This document shows, in pieces, positions 8,981 through 17,187 of a stretch of DNA of 58,619 bases. Source of the DNA: Neoluteolibacter marinus (GTDB lineage: Bacteria > Verrucomicrobiota > Verrucomicrobiia > Verrucomicrobiales > Akkermansiaceae); the NCBI RefSeq assembly GCF_014904755.1, contig NZ_JACZFQ010000105.1, positions 1 through 58,619 on the forward strand, written 5' to 3'. The stretch's first letter is position 1, and each line of letters starts with the position of its first letter. The notes beneath the pieces were generated by a model, which saw only the letters and a list, made by a program, of their open reading frames with translations, was not told the origin of the DNA and searched no databases. The translations under genes were made by a program, and so were the position numbers.

Positions 8981-9838
8981 TCACGACCGCCAGCGCTTGG
9001 TCAGGTCGTCATAGGCGTCGATCCGGCGGTCGCGGAAGAAGGGCCAGATGCGGCGGAAATCCTCGACGGCGCCGAAGTCAAGGTCGTGATAGAGGATCTC
9101 TTCCTTGTCGGTGGACGCCTTGGCGACGAGTTCGCCGTAGGGGTTGGCGACGAAGGAGCGTCCCCAGAATTCGGTGTCGCCCTCGGTGCCGGTGCGGTTG
9201 ACGGCGGCGAGGTAGCAGCCGTTGGCAACGGCATGGCCGCGCTGGACGGTTTCCCAGGCGCAATGCTGGGCGTCGCCGAGTGCCGGTTTCTCCTCCGGCA
9301 GCCAGCCGATGGCGGTGGGGTAGATGAGTACCTGGGCGCCGCCGAGGGCCATCAGGCGCGCCGCTTCCGGGTACCATTGGTCCCAGCAGATCAGGACGCC
9401 CAGCTTGCCGAACCTGGTGTTCCAGACGGGCCAGCCGGTATCGCCGGGGGTGAAGTAGAACTTCTCCTCAAAGGCGGGATCCTGGGGGATGTGGCTCTTG
9501 CGGTAGAGGCCTAACAGGAAGCCGTCGGCGTCGTGGATGGCGGCGGTGTTGTGGTAGAGGCCGGCACCGCGGTGCTCGAAGAGCGACGAAATCAGAACGA
9601 CACCGCATTCCTTGGCGATCTGGCCGAGGCGGTCGGTGATCGGGCCCGGCAGCGGGTCGGCGAGGTCGAACAGGGCCGGATCCTCGATGTTGCAGAAGTA
9701 GGGGGTCAGGAAGAGTTCCTGGGTGACGACGATGTTGGCACCGCCTGCGGCGGCCTCGCGGATCAGGGCTTCGTGTTGATCGAGGGCTTCGGCCTTGGTG
9801 GCGAAGCCGCGGGATTGGAGCAGGGCGAGGCGCGGCAT
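8981..9838 (-). CDS. aguB: N-carbamoylputrescine amidase
   Basis: 285 aa, a full-length carbon-nitrogen hydrolase. The nitrilase triad is complete: E41 (VTQELFLTPYF), K114 (YRKSHIPQDPAFEEKFYF) and C151 (VLICWDQWYPE). The KSHIP..P.F.EKFYF and CWDQWYPE strings are characteristic of AguB, which hydrolyses N-carbamoylputrescine to putrescine, CO2 and ammonia in the agmatine route to polyamines. The usual partner, agmatine deiminase, is not adjacent in this window. The gene is alone on its strand and divergent from pcm, with 54 bases between starts. Confidence 0.93.
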   Translation of the reverse strand: MPRLALLQSRGFATKAEALDQHEALIREAAAGGANIVVTQELFLTPYFCNIEDPALFDLADPLPGPITDRLGQIAKECGVVLISSLFEHRGAGLYHNTAAIHDADGFLLGLYRKSHIPQDPAFEEKFYFTPGDTGWPVWNTRFGKLGVLICWDQWYPEAARLMALGGAQVLIYPTAIGWLPEEKPALGDAQHCAWETVQRGHAVANGCYLAAVNRTGTEGDTEFWGRSFVANPYGELVAKASTDKEEILYHDLDFGAVEDFRRIWPFFRDRRIDAYDDLTKRWRS

Positions 9839-9892
9839 GCGTTTAGGAAAAGGCAGGCGGCGACGGGGGGCAAGTGAGGAAGCGGTGGCGGT

Positions 9893-10636
9893 ATGCGGAA
9901 GCGGGGGTATGTTGCCAGCATGCGTGGCCTGCCCGTCAGCTGGCTCGCGATCTGCGGGCTGTTGGCCTGTTCGGGGACGAACGGGGAGGGGATGCGCGGG
10001 GAAACATCACAAAGGAGGGAAATGATGGTGGCGGAACAGATTGAACGCCGGGGAGTGAAGGATCCACGGGTGCTGGCCGCGATGCGCAAGGTGCCGCGGC
10101 ATGAGTTCGTCCCGGCGGAAGTGCAGGGACATGCCTACGACGACCGGCCGCTGCCAATCGGTCACGGCCAGACTATTTCCCAGCCCTACATCGTCGCTTT
10201 CATGACCGAGGCCCTGGCCCTCGAAGGGGATGAGAAGGTCTTGGAAATCGGGACCGGCTCGGGGTTCCAGGCAGCCGTGTTGGGTGAGTTGGCGAAGCAG
10301 GTTTATACGATCGAGATCGTGGAGCCGCTCGGGAGGAATGCCGCGGAGGTCTTGAAAAGGCTCGGTTATGACAATGTCAAAACTAGGATCGGTGACGGCT
10401 TCCAGGGATGGCGCGAGGAAGCACCCTTCGATGCCGTGATCGTCACCTGCGCACCGGACGACGTGCCCCGCCCGCTGGTCGACCAGCTGGCAGATGGCGG
10501 GCGGATGATCATTCCGGTCGGTCCGGAAGGAAAGGCGCAGCAACTGGTGCTGCTGCGCAAGAAGAACGGTCACCTGACAAGGACCGAGTCACTGCCCGTC
10601 CGCTTCGTCCCGATGACGGGCGAGGCGCAGGAATAG
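9893..10636 (+). CDS. pcm: Protein-L-isoaspartate O-methyltransferase with lipoprotein signal
   Basis: 247 aa. The PCMT core (about 44-240) has MVAEQIERRGVKDPRVLAAMRKVPRHEFVP, the active-site region GHGQTISQPYIVA and SAM motif I VLEIGTGSGFQAAVLG. This enzyme methylates isoaspartyl residues in damaged proteins. Ahead of the core sits an unusual N-terminus: basic residues, a hydrophobic stretch and a lipobox (GLLAC-SG), predicting export and lipidation. ATG 9893 has GAGGAAG ten bases upstream; the internal ATG at 9920 also keeps the lipobox. A periplasmic repair role is inferred; the supply of SAM outside the cytoplasm would be a problem to explain. Confidence 0.92.
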   Translation: MRKRGYVASMRGLPVSWLAICGLLACSGTNGEGMRGETSQRREMMVAEQIERRGVKDPRVLAAMRKVPRHEFVPAEVQGHAYDDRPLPIGHGQTISQPYIVAFMTEALALEGDEKVLEIGTGSGFQAAVLGELAKQVYTIEIVEPLGRNAAEVLKRLGYDNVKTRIGDGFQGWREEAPFDAVIVTCAPDDVPRPLVDQLADGGRMIIPVGPEGKAQQLVLLRKKNGHLTRTESLPVRFVPMTGEAQE

Positions 10637-10642
10637 CGTCTG

Positions 10643-11572
10643 TCAGGCTTCGCTCCTGCGGGAGAAGAGCTTTTTCCCCAGGGCGGCGAGGCCGATGAGC
10701 GCAATTGCCACGAACTTCTTTCCGGCCAGGAGGAATGCGCCGAGTTTGGCCAAGATTCCGGCCTTGGCGGCGAGTTTCGCGGCGACGGCTCCGCCAAGGA
10801 CGAGTCCAGCGAGGGAATAGTCGGCCTTTTTGTCGGTGTCGGGATTGAAGTCGGCATAGCGGTGACCTTCGTTGAAGTTCACCATCGAGACAATGGCGGG
10901 CGTCGCGGCCTCGATGTCGCCGACCCGGTCCATGCCGGCAATCCCGTTGAGCGAAAGTACACCCCGCCGGCCAAGTACTCGGACATCGTAGTTGAGGGCG
11001 TCCTCATCGTCGCCGACGTCGAAACGCTTGGCCCAATACAGGACCTTGGTCGACTTGTCATAGTGAGGAGCGACCGCCCAACCGGTCAGCTCCATGGTGC
11101 CGTATCCTTCTGCCTCGCGCTGTTTGTTGGACTCACGGCTGCCTTCCTTCAACTGCTCGAGGAGTTCATTGTAGTCGATTTCGTCGGCATCCTCGTCCGA
11201 CACGTAGCCGTCTTCCTCGAACGAAAGGACGATCGCCCAGGAGTCCGGCTCGGCGACTTCCTCGCCGGCGGGCACCACCATCCCGAGAACGTCACTCGCG
11301 CTGCCGGGCGGGTTGCCCCAGAGATCGACGACGATCTTTTTCGCGCCCGACGCATCAACGAAGCGATAACCATCCGGCAACTCCAGCCGGGCGATCCCGC
11401 CGGGTAGCTCAGCGCTCCCCTCCTTGTATTCGATGCCGGCGAGGATCTTTTCGACATGGGCGTGATAAGCCGCTTCCATGTCGGCTTCGCTCATTTGCGT
11501 TGCCTCGGGGGCGTCCTGCGCGGCGGCGAGGCCAGCGGCAAGGAACAGGGATACGAATGATTTGGAAAACAT
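10643..11572 (-). CDS. DUF2167 family membrane protein
   Basis: 309 aa from ATG 11572, which opens a signal peptide (MFSKSFVSLFLAAGLAAAQ). The central region has the DUF2167 hallmarks: GIARLELPDGYRFVDA, LWGNPPG, GMVVP, W-AIVLSFEEDGYVSDEDADEIDYNELL and a GW-V-PHYD-STKVLYWAK block. The C-terminus carries Gly/Ala/Lys-rich transmembrane segments (about 255-305) and a basic tail. DUF2167 proteins are conserved inner-membrane proteins of unknown function. It lies 49 bases after the anti-sigma-like gene on the same strand and may be co-transcribed with the sigma pair. It is convergent with pcm, 6 bases apart. Confidence 0.85.
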   Translation of the reverse strand: MFSKSFVSLFLAAGLAAAQDAPEATQMSEADMEAAYHAHVEKILAGIEYKEGSAELPGGIARLELPDGYRFVDASGAKKIVVDLWGNPPGSASDVLGMVVPAGEEVAEPDSWAIVLSFEEDGYVSDEDADEIDYNELLEQLKEGSRESNKQREAEGYGTMELTGWAVAPHYDKSTKVLYWAKRFDVGDDEDALNYDVRVLGRRGVLSLNGIAGMDRVGDIEAATPAIVSMVNFNEGHRYADFNPDTDKKADYSLAGLVLGGAVAAKLAAKAGILAKLGAFLLAGKKFVAIALIGLAALGKKLFSRRSEA

Positions 11573-11621
11573 GCGGGAACGTGGGTGGAAGCGACTCCCG
11601 CCTGCAAGATCATTCGCGAAC

Positions 11622-12215
11622 TCAGAGCCGGGAAACCACGTCGGCAACCGCGGGGGCGAGGTCCACCGCATCTTCAGGGATTGCGGTTTGATACATCAGG
11701 GTTCCCTTGTCGCTTAAGCCACGGATCATTCCGGCCGGGAAATCAATGATAACTTTCGGCCCCGGCACATCTTCGATGGCAGAGACGGACGAGCTGTCGA
11801 CGAAGGATGACGACTCGAAGTCGCCCGAAGCTTCGAGCGCCGTGCGCTGTCCGCTGTTTTCCCCGACGAGCACGATTCGAACCGCCGAGGCGGCGGTGTA
11901 GGCAGTGTCGCCGCCGCGGAAAGTTTCAGCTGTCTTCGACCCGGGGCCGGAAAGCATCGGCATCGCGATCCCGATCACCACCACGGCCGCGGCGACCGCT
12001 CCGAAGGCGGGGGTGGCAAGGAAGTTGCAAGCTCGCTGGAACCAGGTCGGCGACGGGCTCGCTTGCTTCTCTGCTTGCTGCGGCTGGAAGCGGGCCATCA
12101 AGTCCGCGGCGAGATCCGCGGGCATCGCGGGCGCCTTCTCATGGGGGTGGGTGACCAGGCTCCGCGTCAGGAGGTCGCGGGTGCCATGGAGGCGTTCTGG
12201 AAGTTCGAGATCCAT
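11622..12215 (-). CDS. Anti-sigma-factor-like single-pass membrane protein
   Basis: 197 aa with an acidic/basic N-terminal cytoplasmic part (about 1-60, including MPADLAADLMARFQP), one transmembrane helix (about 66-92, LATPAFGAVAAAVVVIGIAMPML) and a ~100-residue Ser/Asp-rich exterior domain. It follows a sigma-70-family gene by 39 bases on the same strand. This topology and position are typical of a membrane anti-sigma factor, though no zinc-binding ZAS motif (HxxxCxxC) is visible. The assignment is therefore by context. It would respond to envelope conditions and hold the sigma factor encoded just upstream. Confidence 0.65.
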   Translation of the reverse strand: MDLELPERLHGTRDLLTRSLVTHPHEKAPAMPADLAADLMARFQPQQAEKQASPSPTWFQRACNFLATPAFGAVAAAVVVIGIAMPMLSGPGSKTAETFRGGDTAYTAASAVRIVLVGENSGQRTALEASGDFESSSFVDSSSVSAIEDVPGPKVIIDFPAGMIRGLSDKGTLMYQTAIPEDAVDLAPAVADVVSRL

Positions 12216-12254
12216 GATTTCAAGGTTCCAATCGCGGTCCGGGTAGTCAGATTT

Positions 12255-13175
12255 TCAAAATACTAAATTTTCCCTAATCTTCTCCAGAGCCTCCTCAACC
12301 ATTTCTCCGATCGCCCGGCGACGGGTGGAGAGCGAGGCTCCCGGTTTGATGCCGAGTTGGTCGCAGAAGCGGTCGTTCTGGATCAAGTCCTGGATGGTGG
12401 CGGACTGGGACACGTAGAGCGTGTAGATCAGCTGCCACTCGGTGGCGGTGAGGGCTTCCCGGCACTCCTGGTAGATTGTTTCGAAGCGGATCGCCCCGCC
12501 GGCTGAGTCCTCGAACTGCAGCGGGTGGTCGGGGTCGTCGGACAGGGCGTCCAGGCTCTCGCCGGCGTTCGGTTGGTTCTTGAGCGCGCCGCGTCGGCGG
12601 TACCAGTCGATGGCGCGGTATTGGACGATCCTCGCGTGCAGCGGGATCAGCTCTTCGAACACCGTCGGATCGAGAATCGGGGCCGAGTGGCTGCTTTCCC
12701 GTTCGCGCACCAGTTCCACCAGGGTGTCGCTGAAGACATCCTCGGCATCGGCGCCCTTGATGCCCTTGCGGGTCAAGGTCGAGAGCGCCAAGGGGCGGAG
12801 GATCTGGGGGAGGCGGTTCCATTCCGGATCGTTGAAACCGCTTTCCGGATGAATGCTTTGGAGGCGATCGAGATCGAGGTTCTGCTGGTAGCGGCGGTCC
12901 TCGGGATCGTGGTGGATCTGGGGGTTGGCCTCGCGGCGCCGCTTTTCTGCGACCAGTTCACGGGTGACGCTGGCAGTTTCCTGGATCACCCGGGCGGCAA
13001 ACTCGGCCTCGGGCGGCAGGGCCTCAAAGTCCAGGGCCAGGTTGCGCATCACCCGTTCCGCGATTTCGGACGCTTGCTGCTCCGGCACGAGTACGCCTTC
13101 CACCGGCCGGCGGGCGCGGTGCCAGCAGGCCTCCCAGCATTTTTCCAGATGCTTGTGGGGGATTGTGGGGGACAT
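12255..13175 (-). CDS. ECF-like RNA polymerase sigma factor (long, atypical)
   Basis: 306 aa. A non-standard N-terminal ~115 residues (charged, helical) precede a region-2-like core: DAEDVFSDTLVELVRER (2.1-2.2) and LHARIVQYRAIDWYRRRGA (2.3-2.4). A linker then leads to a region-4-like C-terminus (ALTATEWQLIYTLYVSQSATIQDLIQND...LSTRRRAIGEMVEEALEKI). It is longer than a typical ECF factor (about 180-200 aa). It is divergent from the TPS exoprotein gene, sharing a 111-base AT-rich gap, and is followed by the anti-sigma-like gene. Control of the flanking secretion cluster is plausible but not shown. Confidence 0.75.
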   Translation of the reverse strand: MSPTIPHKHLEKCWEACWHRARRPVEGVLVPEQQASEIAERVMRNLALDFEALPPEAEFAARVIQETASVTRELVAEKRRREANPQIHHDPEDRRYQQNLDLDRLQSIHPESGFNDPEWNRLPQILRPLALSTLTRKGIKGADAEDVFSDTLVELVRERESSHSAPILDPTVFEELIPLHARIVQYRAIDWYRRRGALKNQPNAGESLDALSDDPDHPLQFEDSAGGAIRFETIYQECREALTATEWQLIYTLYVSQSATIQDLIQNDRFCDQLGIKPGASLSTRRRAIGEMVEEALEKIRENLVF

Positions 13176-13286
13176 CAGATGAAGCGGACATTAGAAAATC
13201 CTAAAAAAGAATGCTTTGCAAGCATCTTGGAGTCCTTTAATTTCAAAATGAACGAGCGGTCGTACAGTCCCACCGAACGCATCGAC
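13176..13286. promoter_or_regulatory. Divergent promoter region of sigma factor and TPS exoprotein
   Basis: An AT-rich 111-base gap in otherwise GC-rich DNA. It contains a perfect 6-bp inverted repeat atgctt-tgc-aagcat at 13211-13225, next to an A-rich tract (ctaaaaaaga at 13201-13210). A promoter and operator shared by the two divergent genes would fit; no exact -35/-10 can be assigned. Confidence 0.45.
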
Positions 13287-14396
13287 ATGAAAACCAGCCT
13301 TCTCCCCCTTGTCGGGATTTTCCCGGCATTATCGATCCTGCCTGTCCACGGCCAAGCCGCCGGGGTTCCCGTGCTCTCGACACCGGGCACCGCGACCTGG
13401 TCCGACGAAGTCACCTCAACCGGTGTCCGGACCACCTTCACGATCACCGGCGACACGGTGCTCGATTGGGGGCAGTTCAACCTGACGTCCGGCAGCGAGC
13501 TGGTCTTCGACTTCGTTGGCGGCGAAAGCGTCGTCAATATGCTGGGTGGCACGTCGACGAACTGGATCTCGGGATCCGTGACGTCGAATGGCAATGTGGC
13601 CTTCTTTTCCCCGAGTGCGCCGATCCGTGTGACTGGGACCGGGAGCGTGACCGCGGCGAATGTCACGATTGCCACCATGGATGTGAATCCCGTCGAGTTT
13701 CTCTCAGGGGATTTCCAGATGAATTCCATATCGGGGGCCGCGCTGAGTGTTTCCGGAACCGTGGAAGCCACGGACGGCAGTGTGCTCCTGGCGGGGCAAG
13801 CGGTTCGTGTGAATGGAACCGGAAAGATTCAGGCGGCGGACGCGATCCGCGTCGCGGGAGGGCGGCAGGTGAATGTGACGTCGACGGGGAAAGGCCGCCG
13901 GTTGACGGAGAAAAGCGGCAGCGGCTTCGTTCTTCATCAAGGGGAAATGGGCGCTAGCCGCATAGAGATTGCCGCCGGGCAGGAGATCAAGATTGGTGGT
14001 GAACTTGACACCGGATCGAACCGCAACCGGATCTTTCTCGAGGTGGGCGACAATGGCCAGATCGTGAGGGAGGGAGCCGGTTTGCTGGTTGGGGTGTCTT
14101 CGATGGAGGGTGACTACGACCCGATGGGAATCGACGACGTAGGAACGGGCGAGATGGACACCGCGACGGCGGTGACGACTTCAGCTCTAAAAATCCCCGC
14201 GCTCAAGCGTCCCGACGGATCGTCCGCGAGCCGGTCGCGAACGATGGTGAACAATGTCTCGATGTCCGCGAGTGCTGACACTGGCCGCGATCGCAAGCGA
14301 ACCTCGGATCGCCAGGTGGCGAGCAGTGGCAAACCGATGCTGCGGCGTTCGTCGTTCTTCGGCATGCGCGGTGGCAGTCAGCAGGCCAAGCGCTAA
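13287..14396 (+). CDS. Short TPS-domain (filamentous haemagglutinin N-terminal-like) exoprotein
   Basis: 369 aa from ATG 13287; ATG 13248 is a possible longer start with a charged 13-residue prefix. The signal peptide ends near VHGQA. Residues about 45-200 resemble the TpsA secretion domain: TVLDWGQFNLTSGSELVFDF, then SVVNMLGGTSTNWISGSVTSNGNVAFFSP and a beta-helix run. The usual NPNG motif is replaced by SPSAP. The C-terminal ~90 residues are Ser/Arg/Lys-rich. Most TpsA proteins run to thousands of residues; this one stops soon after the secretion domain. A TpsB transporter gene lies 4.5 kb downstream. Its stop codon overlaps that of the convergent CHAT gene. Confidence 0.7.
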   Translation: MKTSLLPLVGIFPALSILPVHGQAAGVPVLSTPGTATWSDEVTSTGVRTTFTITGDTVLDWGQFNLTSGSELVFDFVGGESVVNMLGGTSTNWISGSVTSNGNVAFFSPSAPIRVTGTGSVTAANVTIATMDVNPVEFLSGDFQMNSISGAALSVSGTVEATDGSVLLAGQAVRVNGTGKIQAADAIRVAGGRQVNVTSTGKGRRLTEKSGSGFVLHQGEMGASRIEIAAGQEIKIGGELDTGSNRNRIFLEVGDNGQIVREGAGLLVGVSSMEGDYDPMGIDDVGTGEMDTATAVTTSALKIPALKRPDGSSASRSRTMVNNVSMSASADTGRDRKRTSDRQVASSGKPMLRRSSFFGMRGGSQQAKR

Positions 14397-17101
14397 ACCG
14401 CGACGCGTTTCCGGCTCCTGAGTCTCGCAATGGCGAAGGCTAACAAGGGAACCGGGAGGAGAAATCTCCACCAGCCCGATGCGGCGGACAGTGATGGCTC
14501 GATGGTGGATCGGCTTGCGGCGAGGGGCGTGTTCTGGCTGAGCATGAAAGGCCCGAAACGCAGCACCGCCGCCTCGAATTCATCGTCGCCGGCGGCTGCG
14601 GTCAGGTGCTCGCACTGGCATTGCCAGAGGGCCTGGGCCGGGCGATCCGAGGCGAGGGCGAGTCGGTAGAAGCGCTCCATGAACGCCGCGGTCGTGCGAT
14701 CTGAAACCGGCCAGAGTGCGACGACGATCTCTCTCGCCCCGGCCAAGGCGAAGCCGCGCCGTAGGCCTAGCAGGCCTTCCCCGGAGACGGCGGTTCCTGC
14801 GCCGGACTCACAGGATGACAAGGTGACGAGGCGGGTCCCTTCCAGAGGTAGATCGGCCACTTCGGAAGGAAACAGCAGGTCGTCGTCCGGATTGGTGAGG
14901 GGGGCATCGGGGCCGCGCCGGGCGGCTTGATACAGCAGCAGGCCACCGGAATAGAGCAGGTTGGCGTGCTCGTCGAAGTCGACGGCACCTGCCGGGGTGG
15001 CGTTGGCCGGGAGAAAGAACGCGTGGCAGCCGAGGTGCAGCACCCCGGGCGTGACGGGGAGCTGATGCAAGGCCGCTTCGGTGGCTTCTTGATCGAGGAG
15101 ACGACGCGAACCAGGTGGCGCGAGGTCCGACAAGATCCGGCTTTCATCGCGGGTACCGGGCATGGGGGCGAGACCAGCGAGCAACGAAAGGAGGGGATCG
15201 TTGCCGGCCGGGCCGGGCCGCTTGGGAAAGTTGGAGACGCCGAGGATCGTCCACGGGCTGTCGTTCAAGGACCGCGATGCGGGAGGCCGGAGAAGATCGC
15301 GGGCGCTGGAGACCGTGGTGACCTGGCGGTACCGGGCGCACAACAGCTGCTGGGATTCGTCCAAAAGCGATGCCAAGGGCAGGAAATGCAGGGCTCCATC
15401 GGGGGAGTAGGCGATGTCCTGCGTGCCTGCGGGAAGCTGGTCGGCGATCGGTTGCCAGAATTCGCGGTCGAGCGAGCGGAGGATGGTCCGGAGTTTGAGG
15501 GTTGGGGGGCGCTGGTTTTGGCCCGAGAGGGCGGCCGCCCGCCAGGCAAGGCGCCCGCGGAATGCTTCCAACCATCGTTGCAGGTCTTCCTCGGATCCGA
15601 GGGGGATCCATCGGGGTGGACCTTCCGGCAAAAGCAGGATCGCGCCGTAGCGGTCGAATGCATCGCTGTCGCCGCCGGCGTAGCGGCAGGTATCAATGAA
15701 TGCGGATCCGAGGTGAAGTGACGCTTGGATCTGCTTCCAGTCCGGGCAGGCATCGCTGGTCCCGGAATCCGGGTCGAGCATGGTGTCGAGCAGGCGGGCC
15801 TTGCTCGCGATCAGGGTGTCGGCGATCAAAGATGGGTCCCCGGTGGCGCAAGGCAGCGAGACCAAGTCGAGCCGTTGCAGGAAGTTCAGTCGTTCCCGTT
15901 CCGTGCCGTGGTGGATGAGTTCGCCGAGCAATTCGACCCCGAGGGCGGTGGCGCGCTTGATCTCGTCTCCCGCCGCGGGCTTGCCTGCAAGCAGGCCATT
16001 GCGGGCGAGATTCCGGGCGGTCTCCGCGACTCGCAGGTGGAGCCGCGGCAGGTGCTTCGCTTGGAGTTCGGAGGCCTGGCGGAGGTGCTGTTCCGCCTCG
16101 GCGTAGTTGCCGGCGGCTTGTTCCGCGCAGCCGAGATTGTTGAGGGGGACGATCAGGGAAGGATGGTCCGGCGGGAAACAAGCTCGGAGGATTTCCAAGG
16201 CGGTGGCGAAGGAGGCGGCTGCTTGTTGCGGCAGCCCTTGCGACAGGTCGAGGGCGCCCAGATTGATCAAATGGGGGGCGGCGAGGAAGGGGCGGGAGCT
16301 GTCCTGGTAGAGTCGCTGTGCCTCATTGACGGCCTCCTCCAGTTCGAGCCGGGCTTCGCTGATCTTGCCCAGGCGCAGCTTGGAAAGTGCGGCATCGCTG
16401 GCGATGGCAAGCCGCAGCTCGGGGTCGTCGAAGCGAAGGTCGAGAGCCTGCTGGAAGGTGTCGATGGCGCGGGAGTAGCTGCCCAGGGTGTGGAGGTAGC
16501 GGCCGTAATGTTCCAGGCGGCGGGCGAGAACTTGTGGCTCGTCGTCCGGAGTTTCGCGGAGGTTATTCAGCAACAGATCACCCGCCTCCGGATATCTTCC
16601 CTGGGCAAGGAGGTTGAGCGCCAGATGATCCAGTGTTTGGCGCGTCGCAGGTCCTCCCGGGGCGTCGGCACTCCGGAGAACCAGGATCTCCCTGAGCTTT
16701 TGCTCGGACTCGTCCAAATTCCCGAGATCCTGAAGGGTGAGGGCCAGGGCTTCGATGGCGTCGGCCCGGATCAAGCCATCCGCTCCGGAGAGCTGCTCAT
16801 TGGCCCGATCCAAGTGGCTGACCGCCTCCTCGGGTTTTCCCAATTGCCGTTCGACGGTGCCGAGAGCTTGCAGGGTCAGACCAAGTTGTACGAAGTCATC
16901 GGGATCGTGGCTGGACTCCGTTTCCTTCTCCCAATCCGCGACGAGCTGCTCCAGCAGGACCTCGGCCTCCGCGAAGTCATTCGCCTCAAGGGCTGCATCG
17001 AGAGCGCCCGCGGGTGCCGGCGCCGTTCCGAAGGTCAACAAGCCCAACGAGACGGCCAGGCACCGGAGTGCGGGCTGGATGCGGAATGAATTGACGATCA
17101 A
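14393..17101 (-). CDS. TPR-repeat CHAT-domain protease, exported and membrane-anchored
   Basis: About 902 aa. The start is uncertain: a TTG at 17101 opens a signal sequence (IVNSFRIQPALRCLAVSLGLLTFG) and avoids the ~160-base overlap with the subtilisin gene that the longest frame would need. Residues about 40-440 are TPR-like helical repeats (DFVQLGLTLQALGTVERQLGKPEEAVSHLDRANEQL and similar). The C-terminal CHAT domain (about 560-830) carries the caspase-like dyad: H693 (VLHLGCHAFF) and C764 (LVTLSSCESGAG), with GLRRGFALAGA and ALWPVSD following. A final hydrophobic helix (about 877-894) and RSRKR tail suggest membrane anchoring. CHAT proteins are caspase/gingipain-clan cysteine peptidases. 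Confidence 0.87.
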   Translation of the reverse strand: MIVNSFRIQPALRCLAVSLGLLTFGTAPAPAGALDAALEANDFAEAEVLLEQLVADWEKETESSHDPDDFVQLGLTLQALGTVERQLGKPEEAVSHLDRANEQLSGADGLIRADAIEALALTLQDLGNLDESEQKLREILVLRSADAPGGPATRQTLDHLALNLLAQGRYPEAGDLLLNNLRETPDDEPQVLARRLEHYGRYLHTLGSYSRAIDTFQQALDLRFDDPELRLAIASDAALSKLRLGKISEARLELEEAVNEAQRLYQDSSRPFLAAPHLINLGALDLSQGLPQQAAASFATALEILRACFPPDHPSLIVPLNNLGCAEQAAGNYAEAEQHLRQASELQAKHLPRLHLRVAETARNLARNGLLAGKPAAGDEIKRATALGVELLGELIHHGTERERLNFLQRLDLVSLPCATGDPSLIADTLIASKARLLDTMLDPDSGTSDACPDWKQIQASLHLGSAFIDTCRYAGGDSDAFDRYGAILLLPEGPPRWIPLGSEEDLQRWLEAFRGRLAWRAAALSGQNQRPPTLKLRTILRSLDREFWQPIADQLPAGTQDIAYSPDGALHFLPLASLLDESQQLLCARYRQVTTVSSARDLLRPPASRSLNDSPWTILGVSNFPKRPGPAGNDPLLSLLAGLAPMPGTRDESRILSDLAPPGSRRLLDQEATEAALHQLPVTPGVLHLGCHAFFLPANATPAGAVDFDEHANLLYSGGLLLYQAARRGPDAPLTNPDDDLLFPSEVADLPLEGTRLVTLSSCESGAGTAVSGEGLLGLRRGFALAGAREIVVALWPVSDRTTAAFMERFYRLALASDRPAQALWQCQCEHLTAAAGDDEFEAAVLRFGPFMLSQNTPLAASRSTIEPSLSAASGWWRFLLPVPLLAFAIARLRSRKRVAV

Positions 17102-17187
17102 TCTTTCGGTAACATCCGACAATCTCTCCCTTGAAGCAAGCGCGCGGAACTGCGCCTCCGATCCGGATCGCCCGAAGGTGAGGAGCC

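Noticed and set aside
12525-13247. Upstream extension of the TPS-domain gene opposite the sigma factor
   Set aside because: The frame stays open by chance through the antisense of the sigma gene; the signal peptide fixes the start near 13287 (or 13248).
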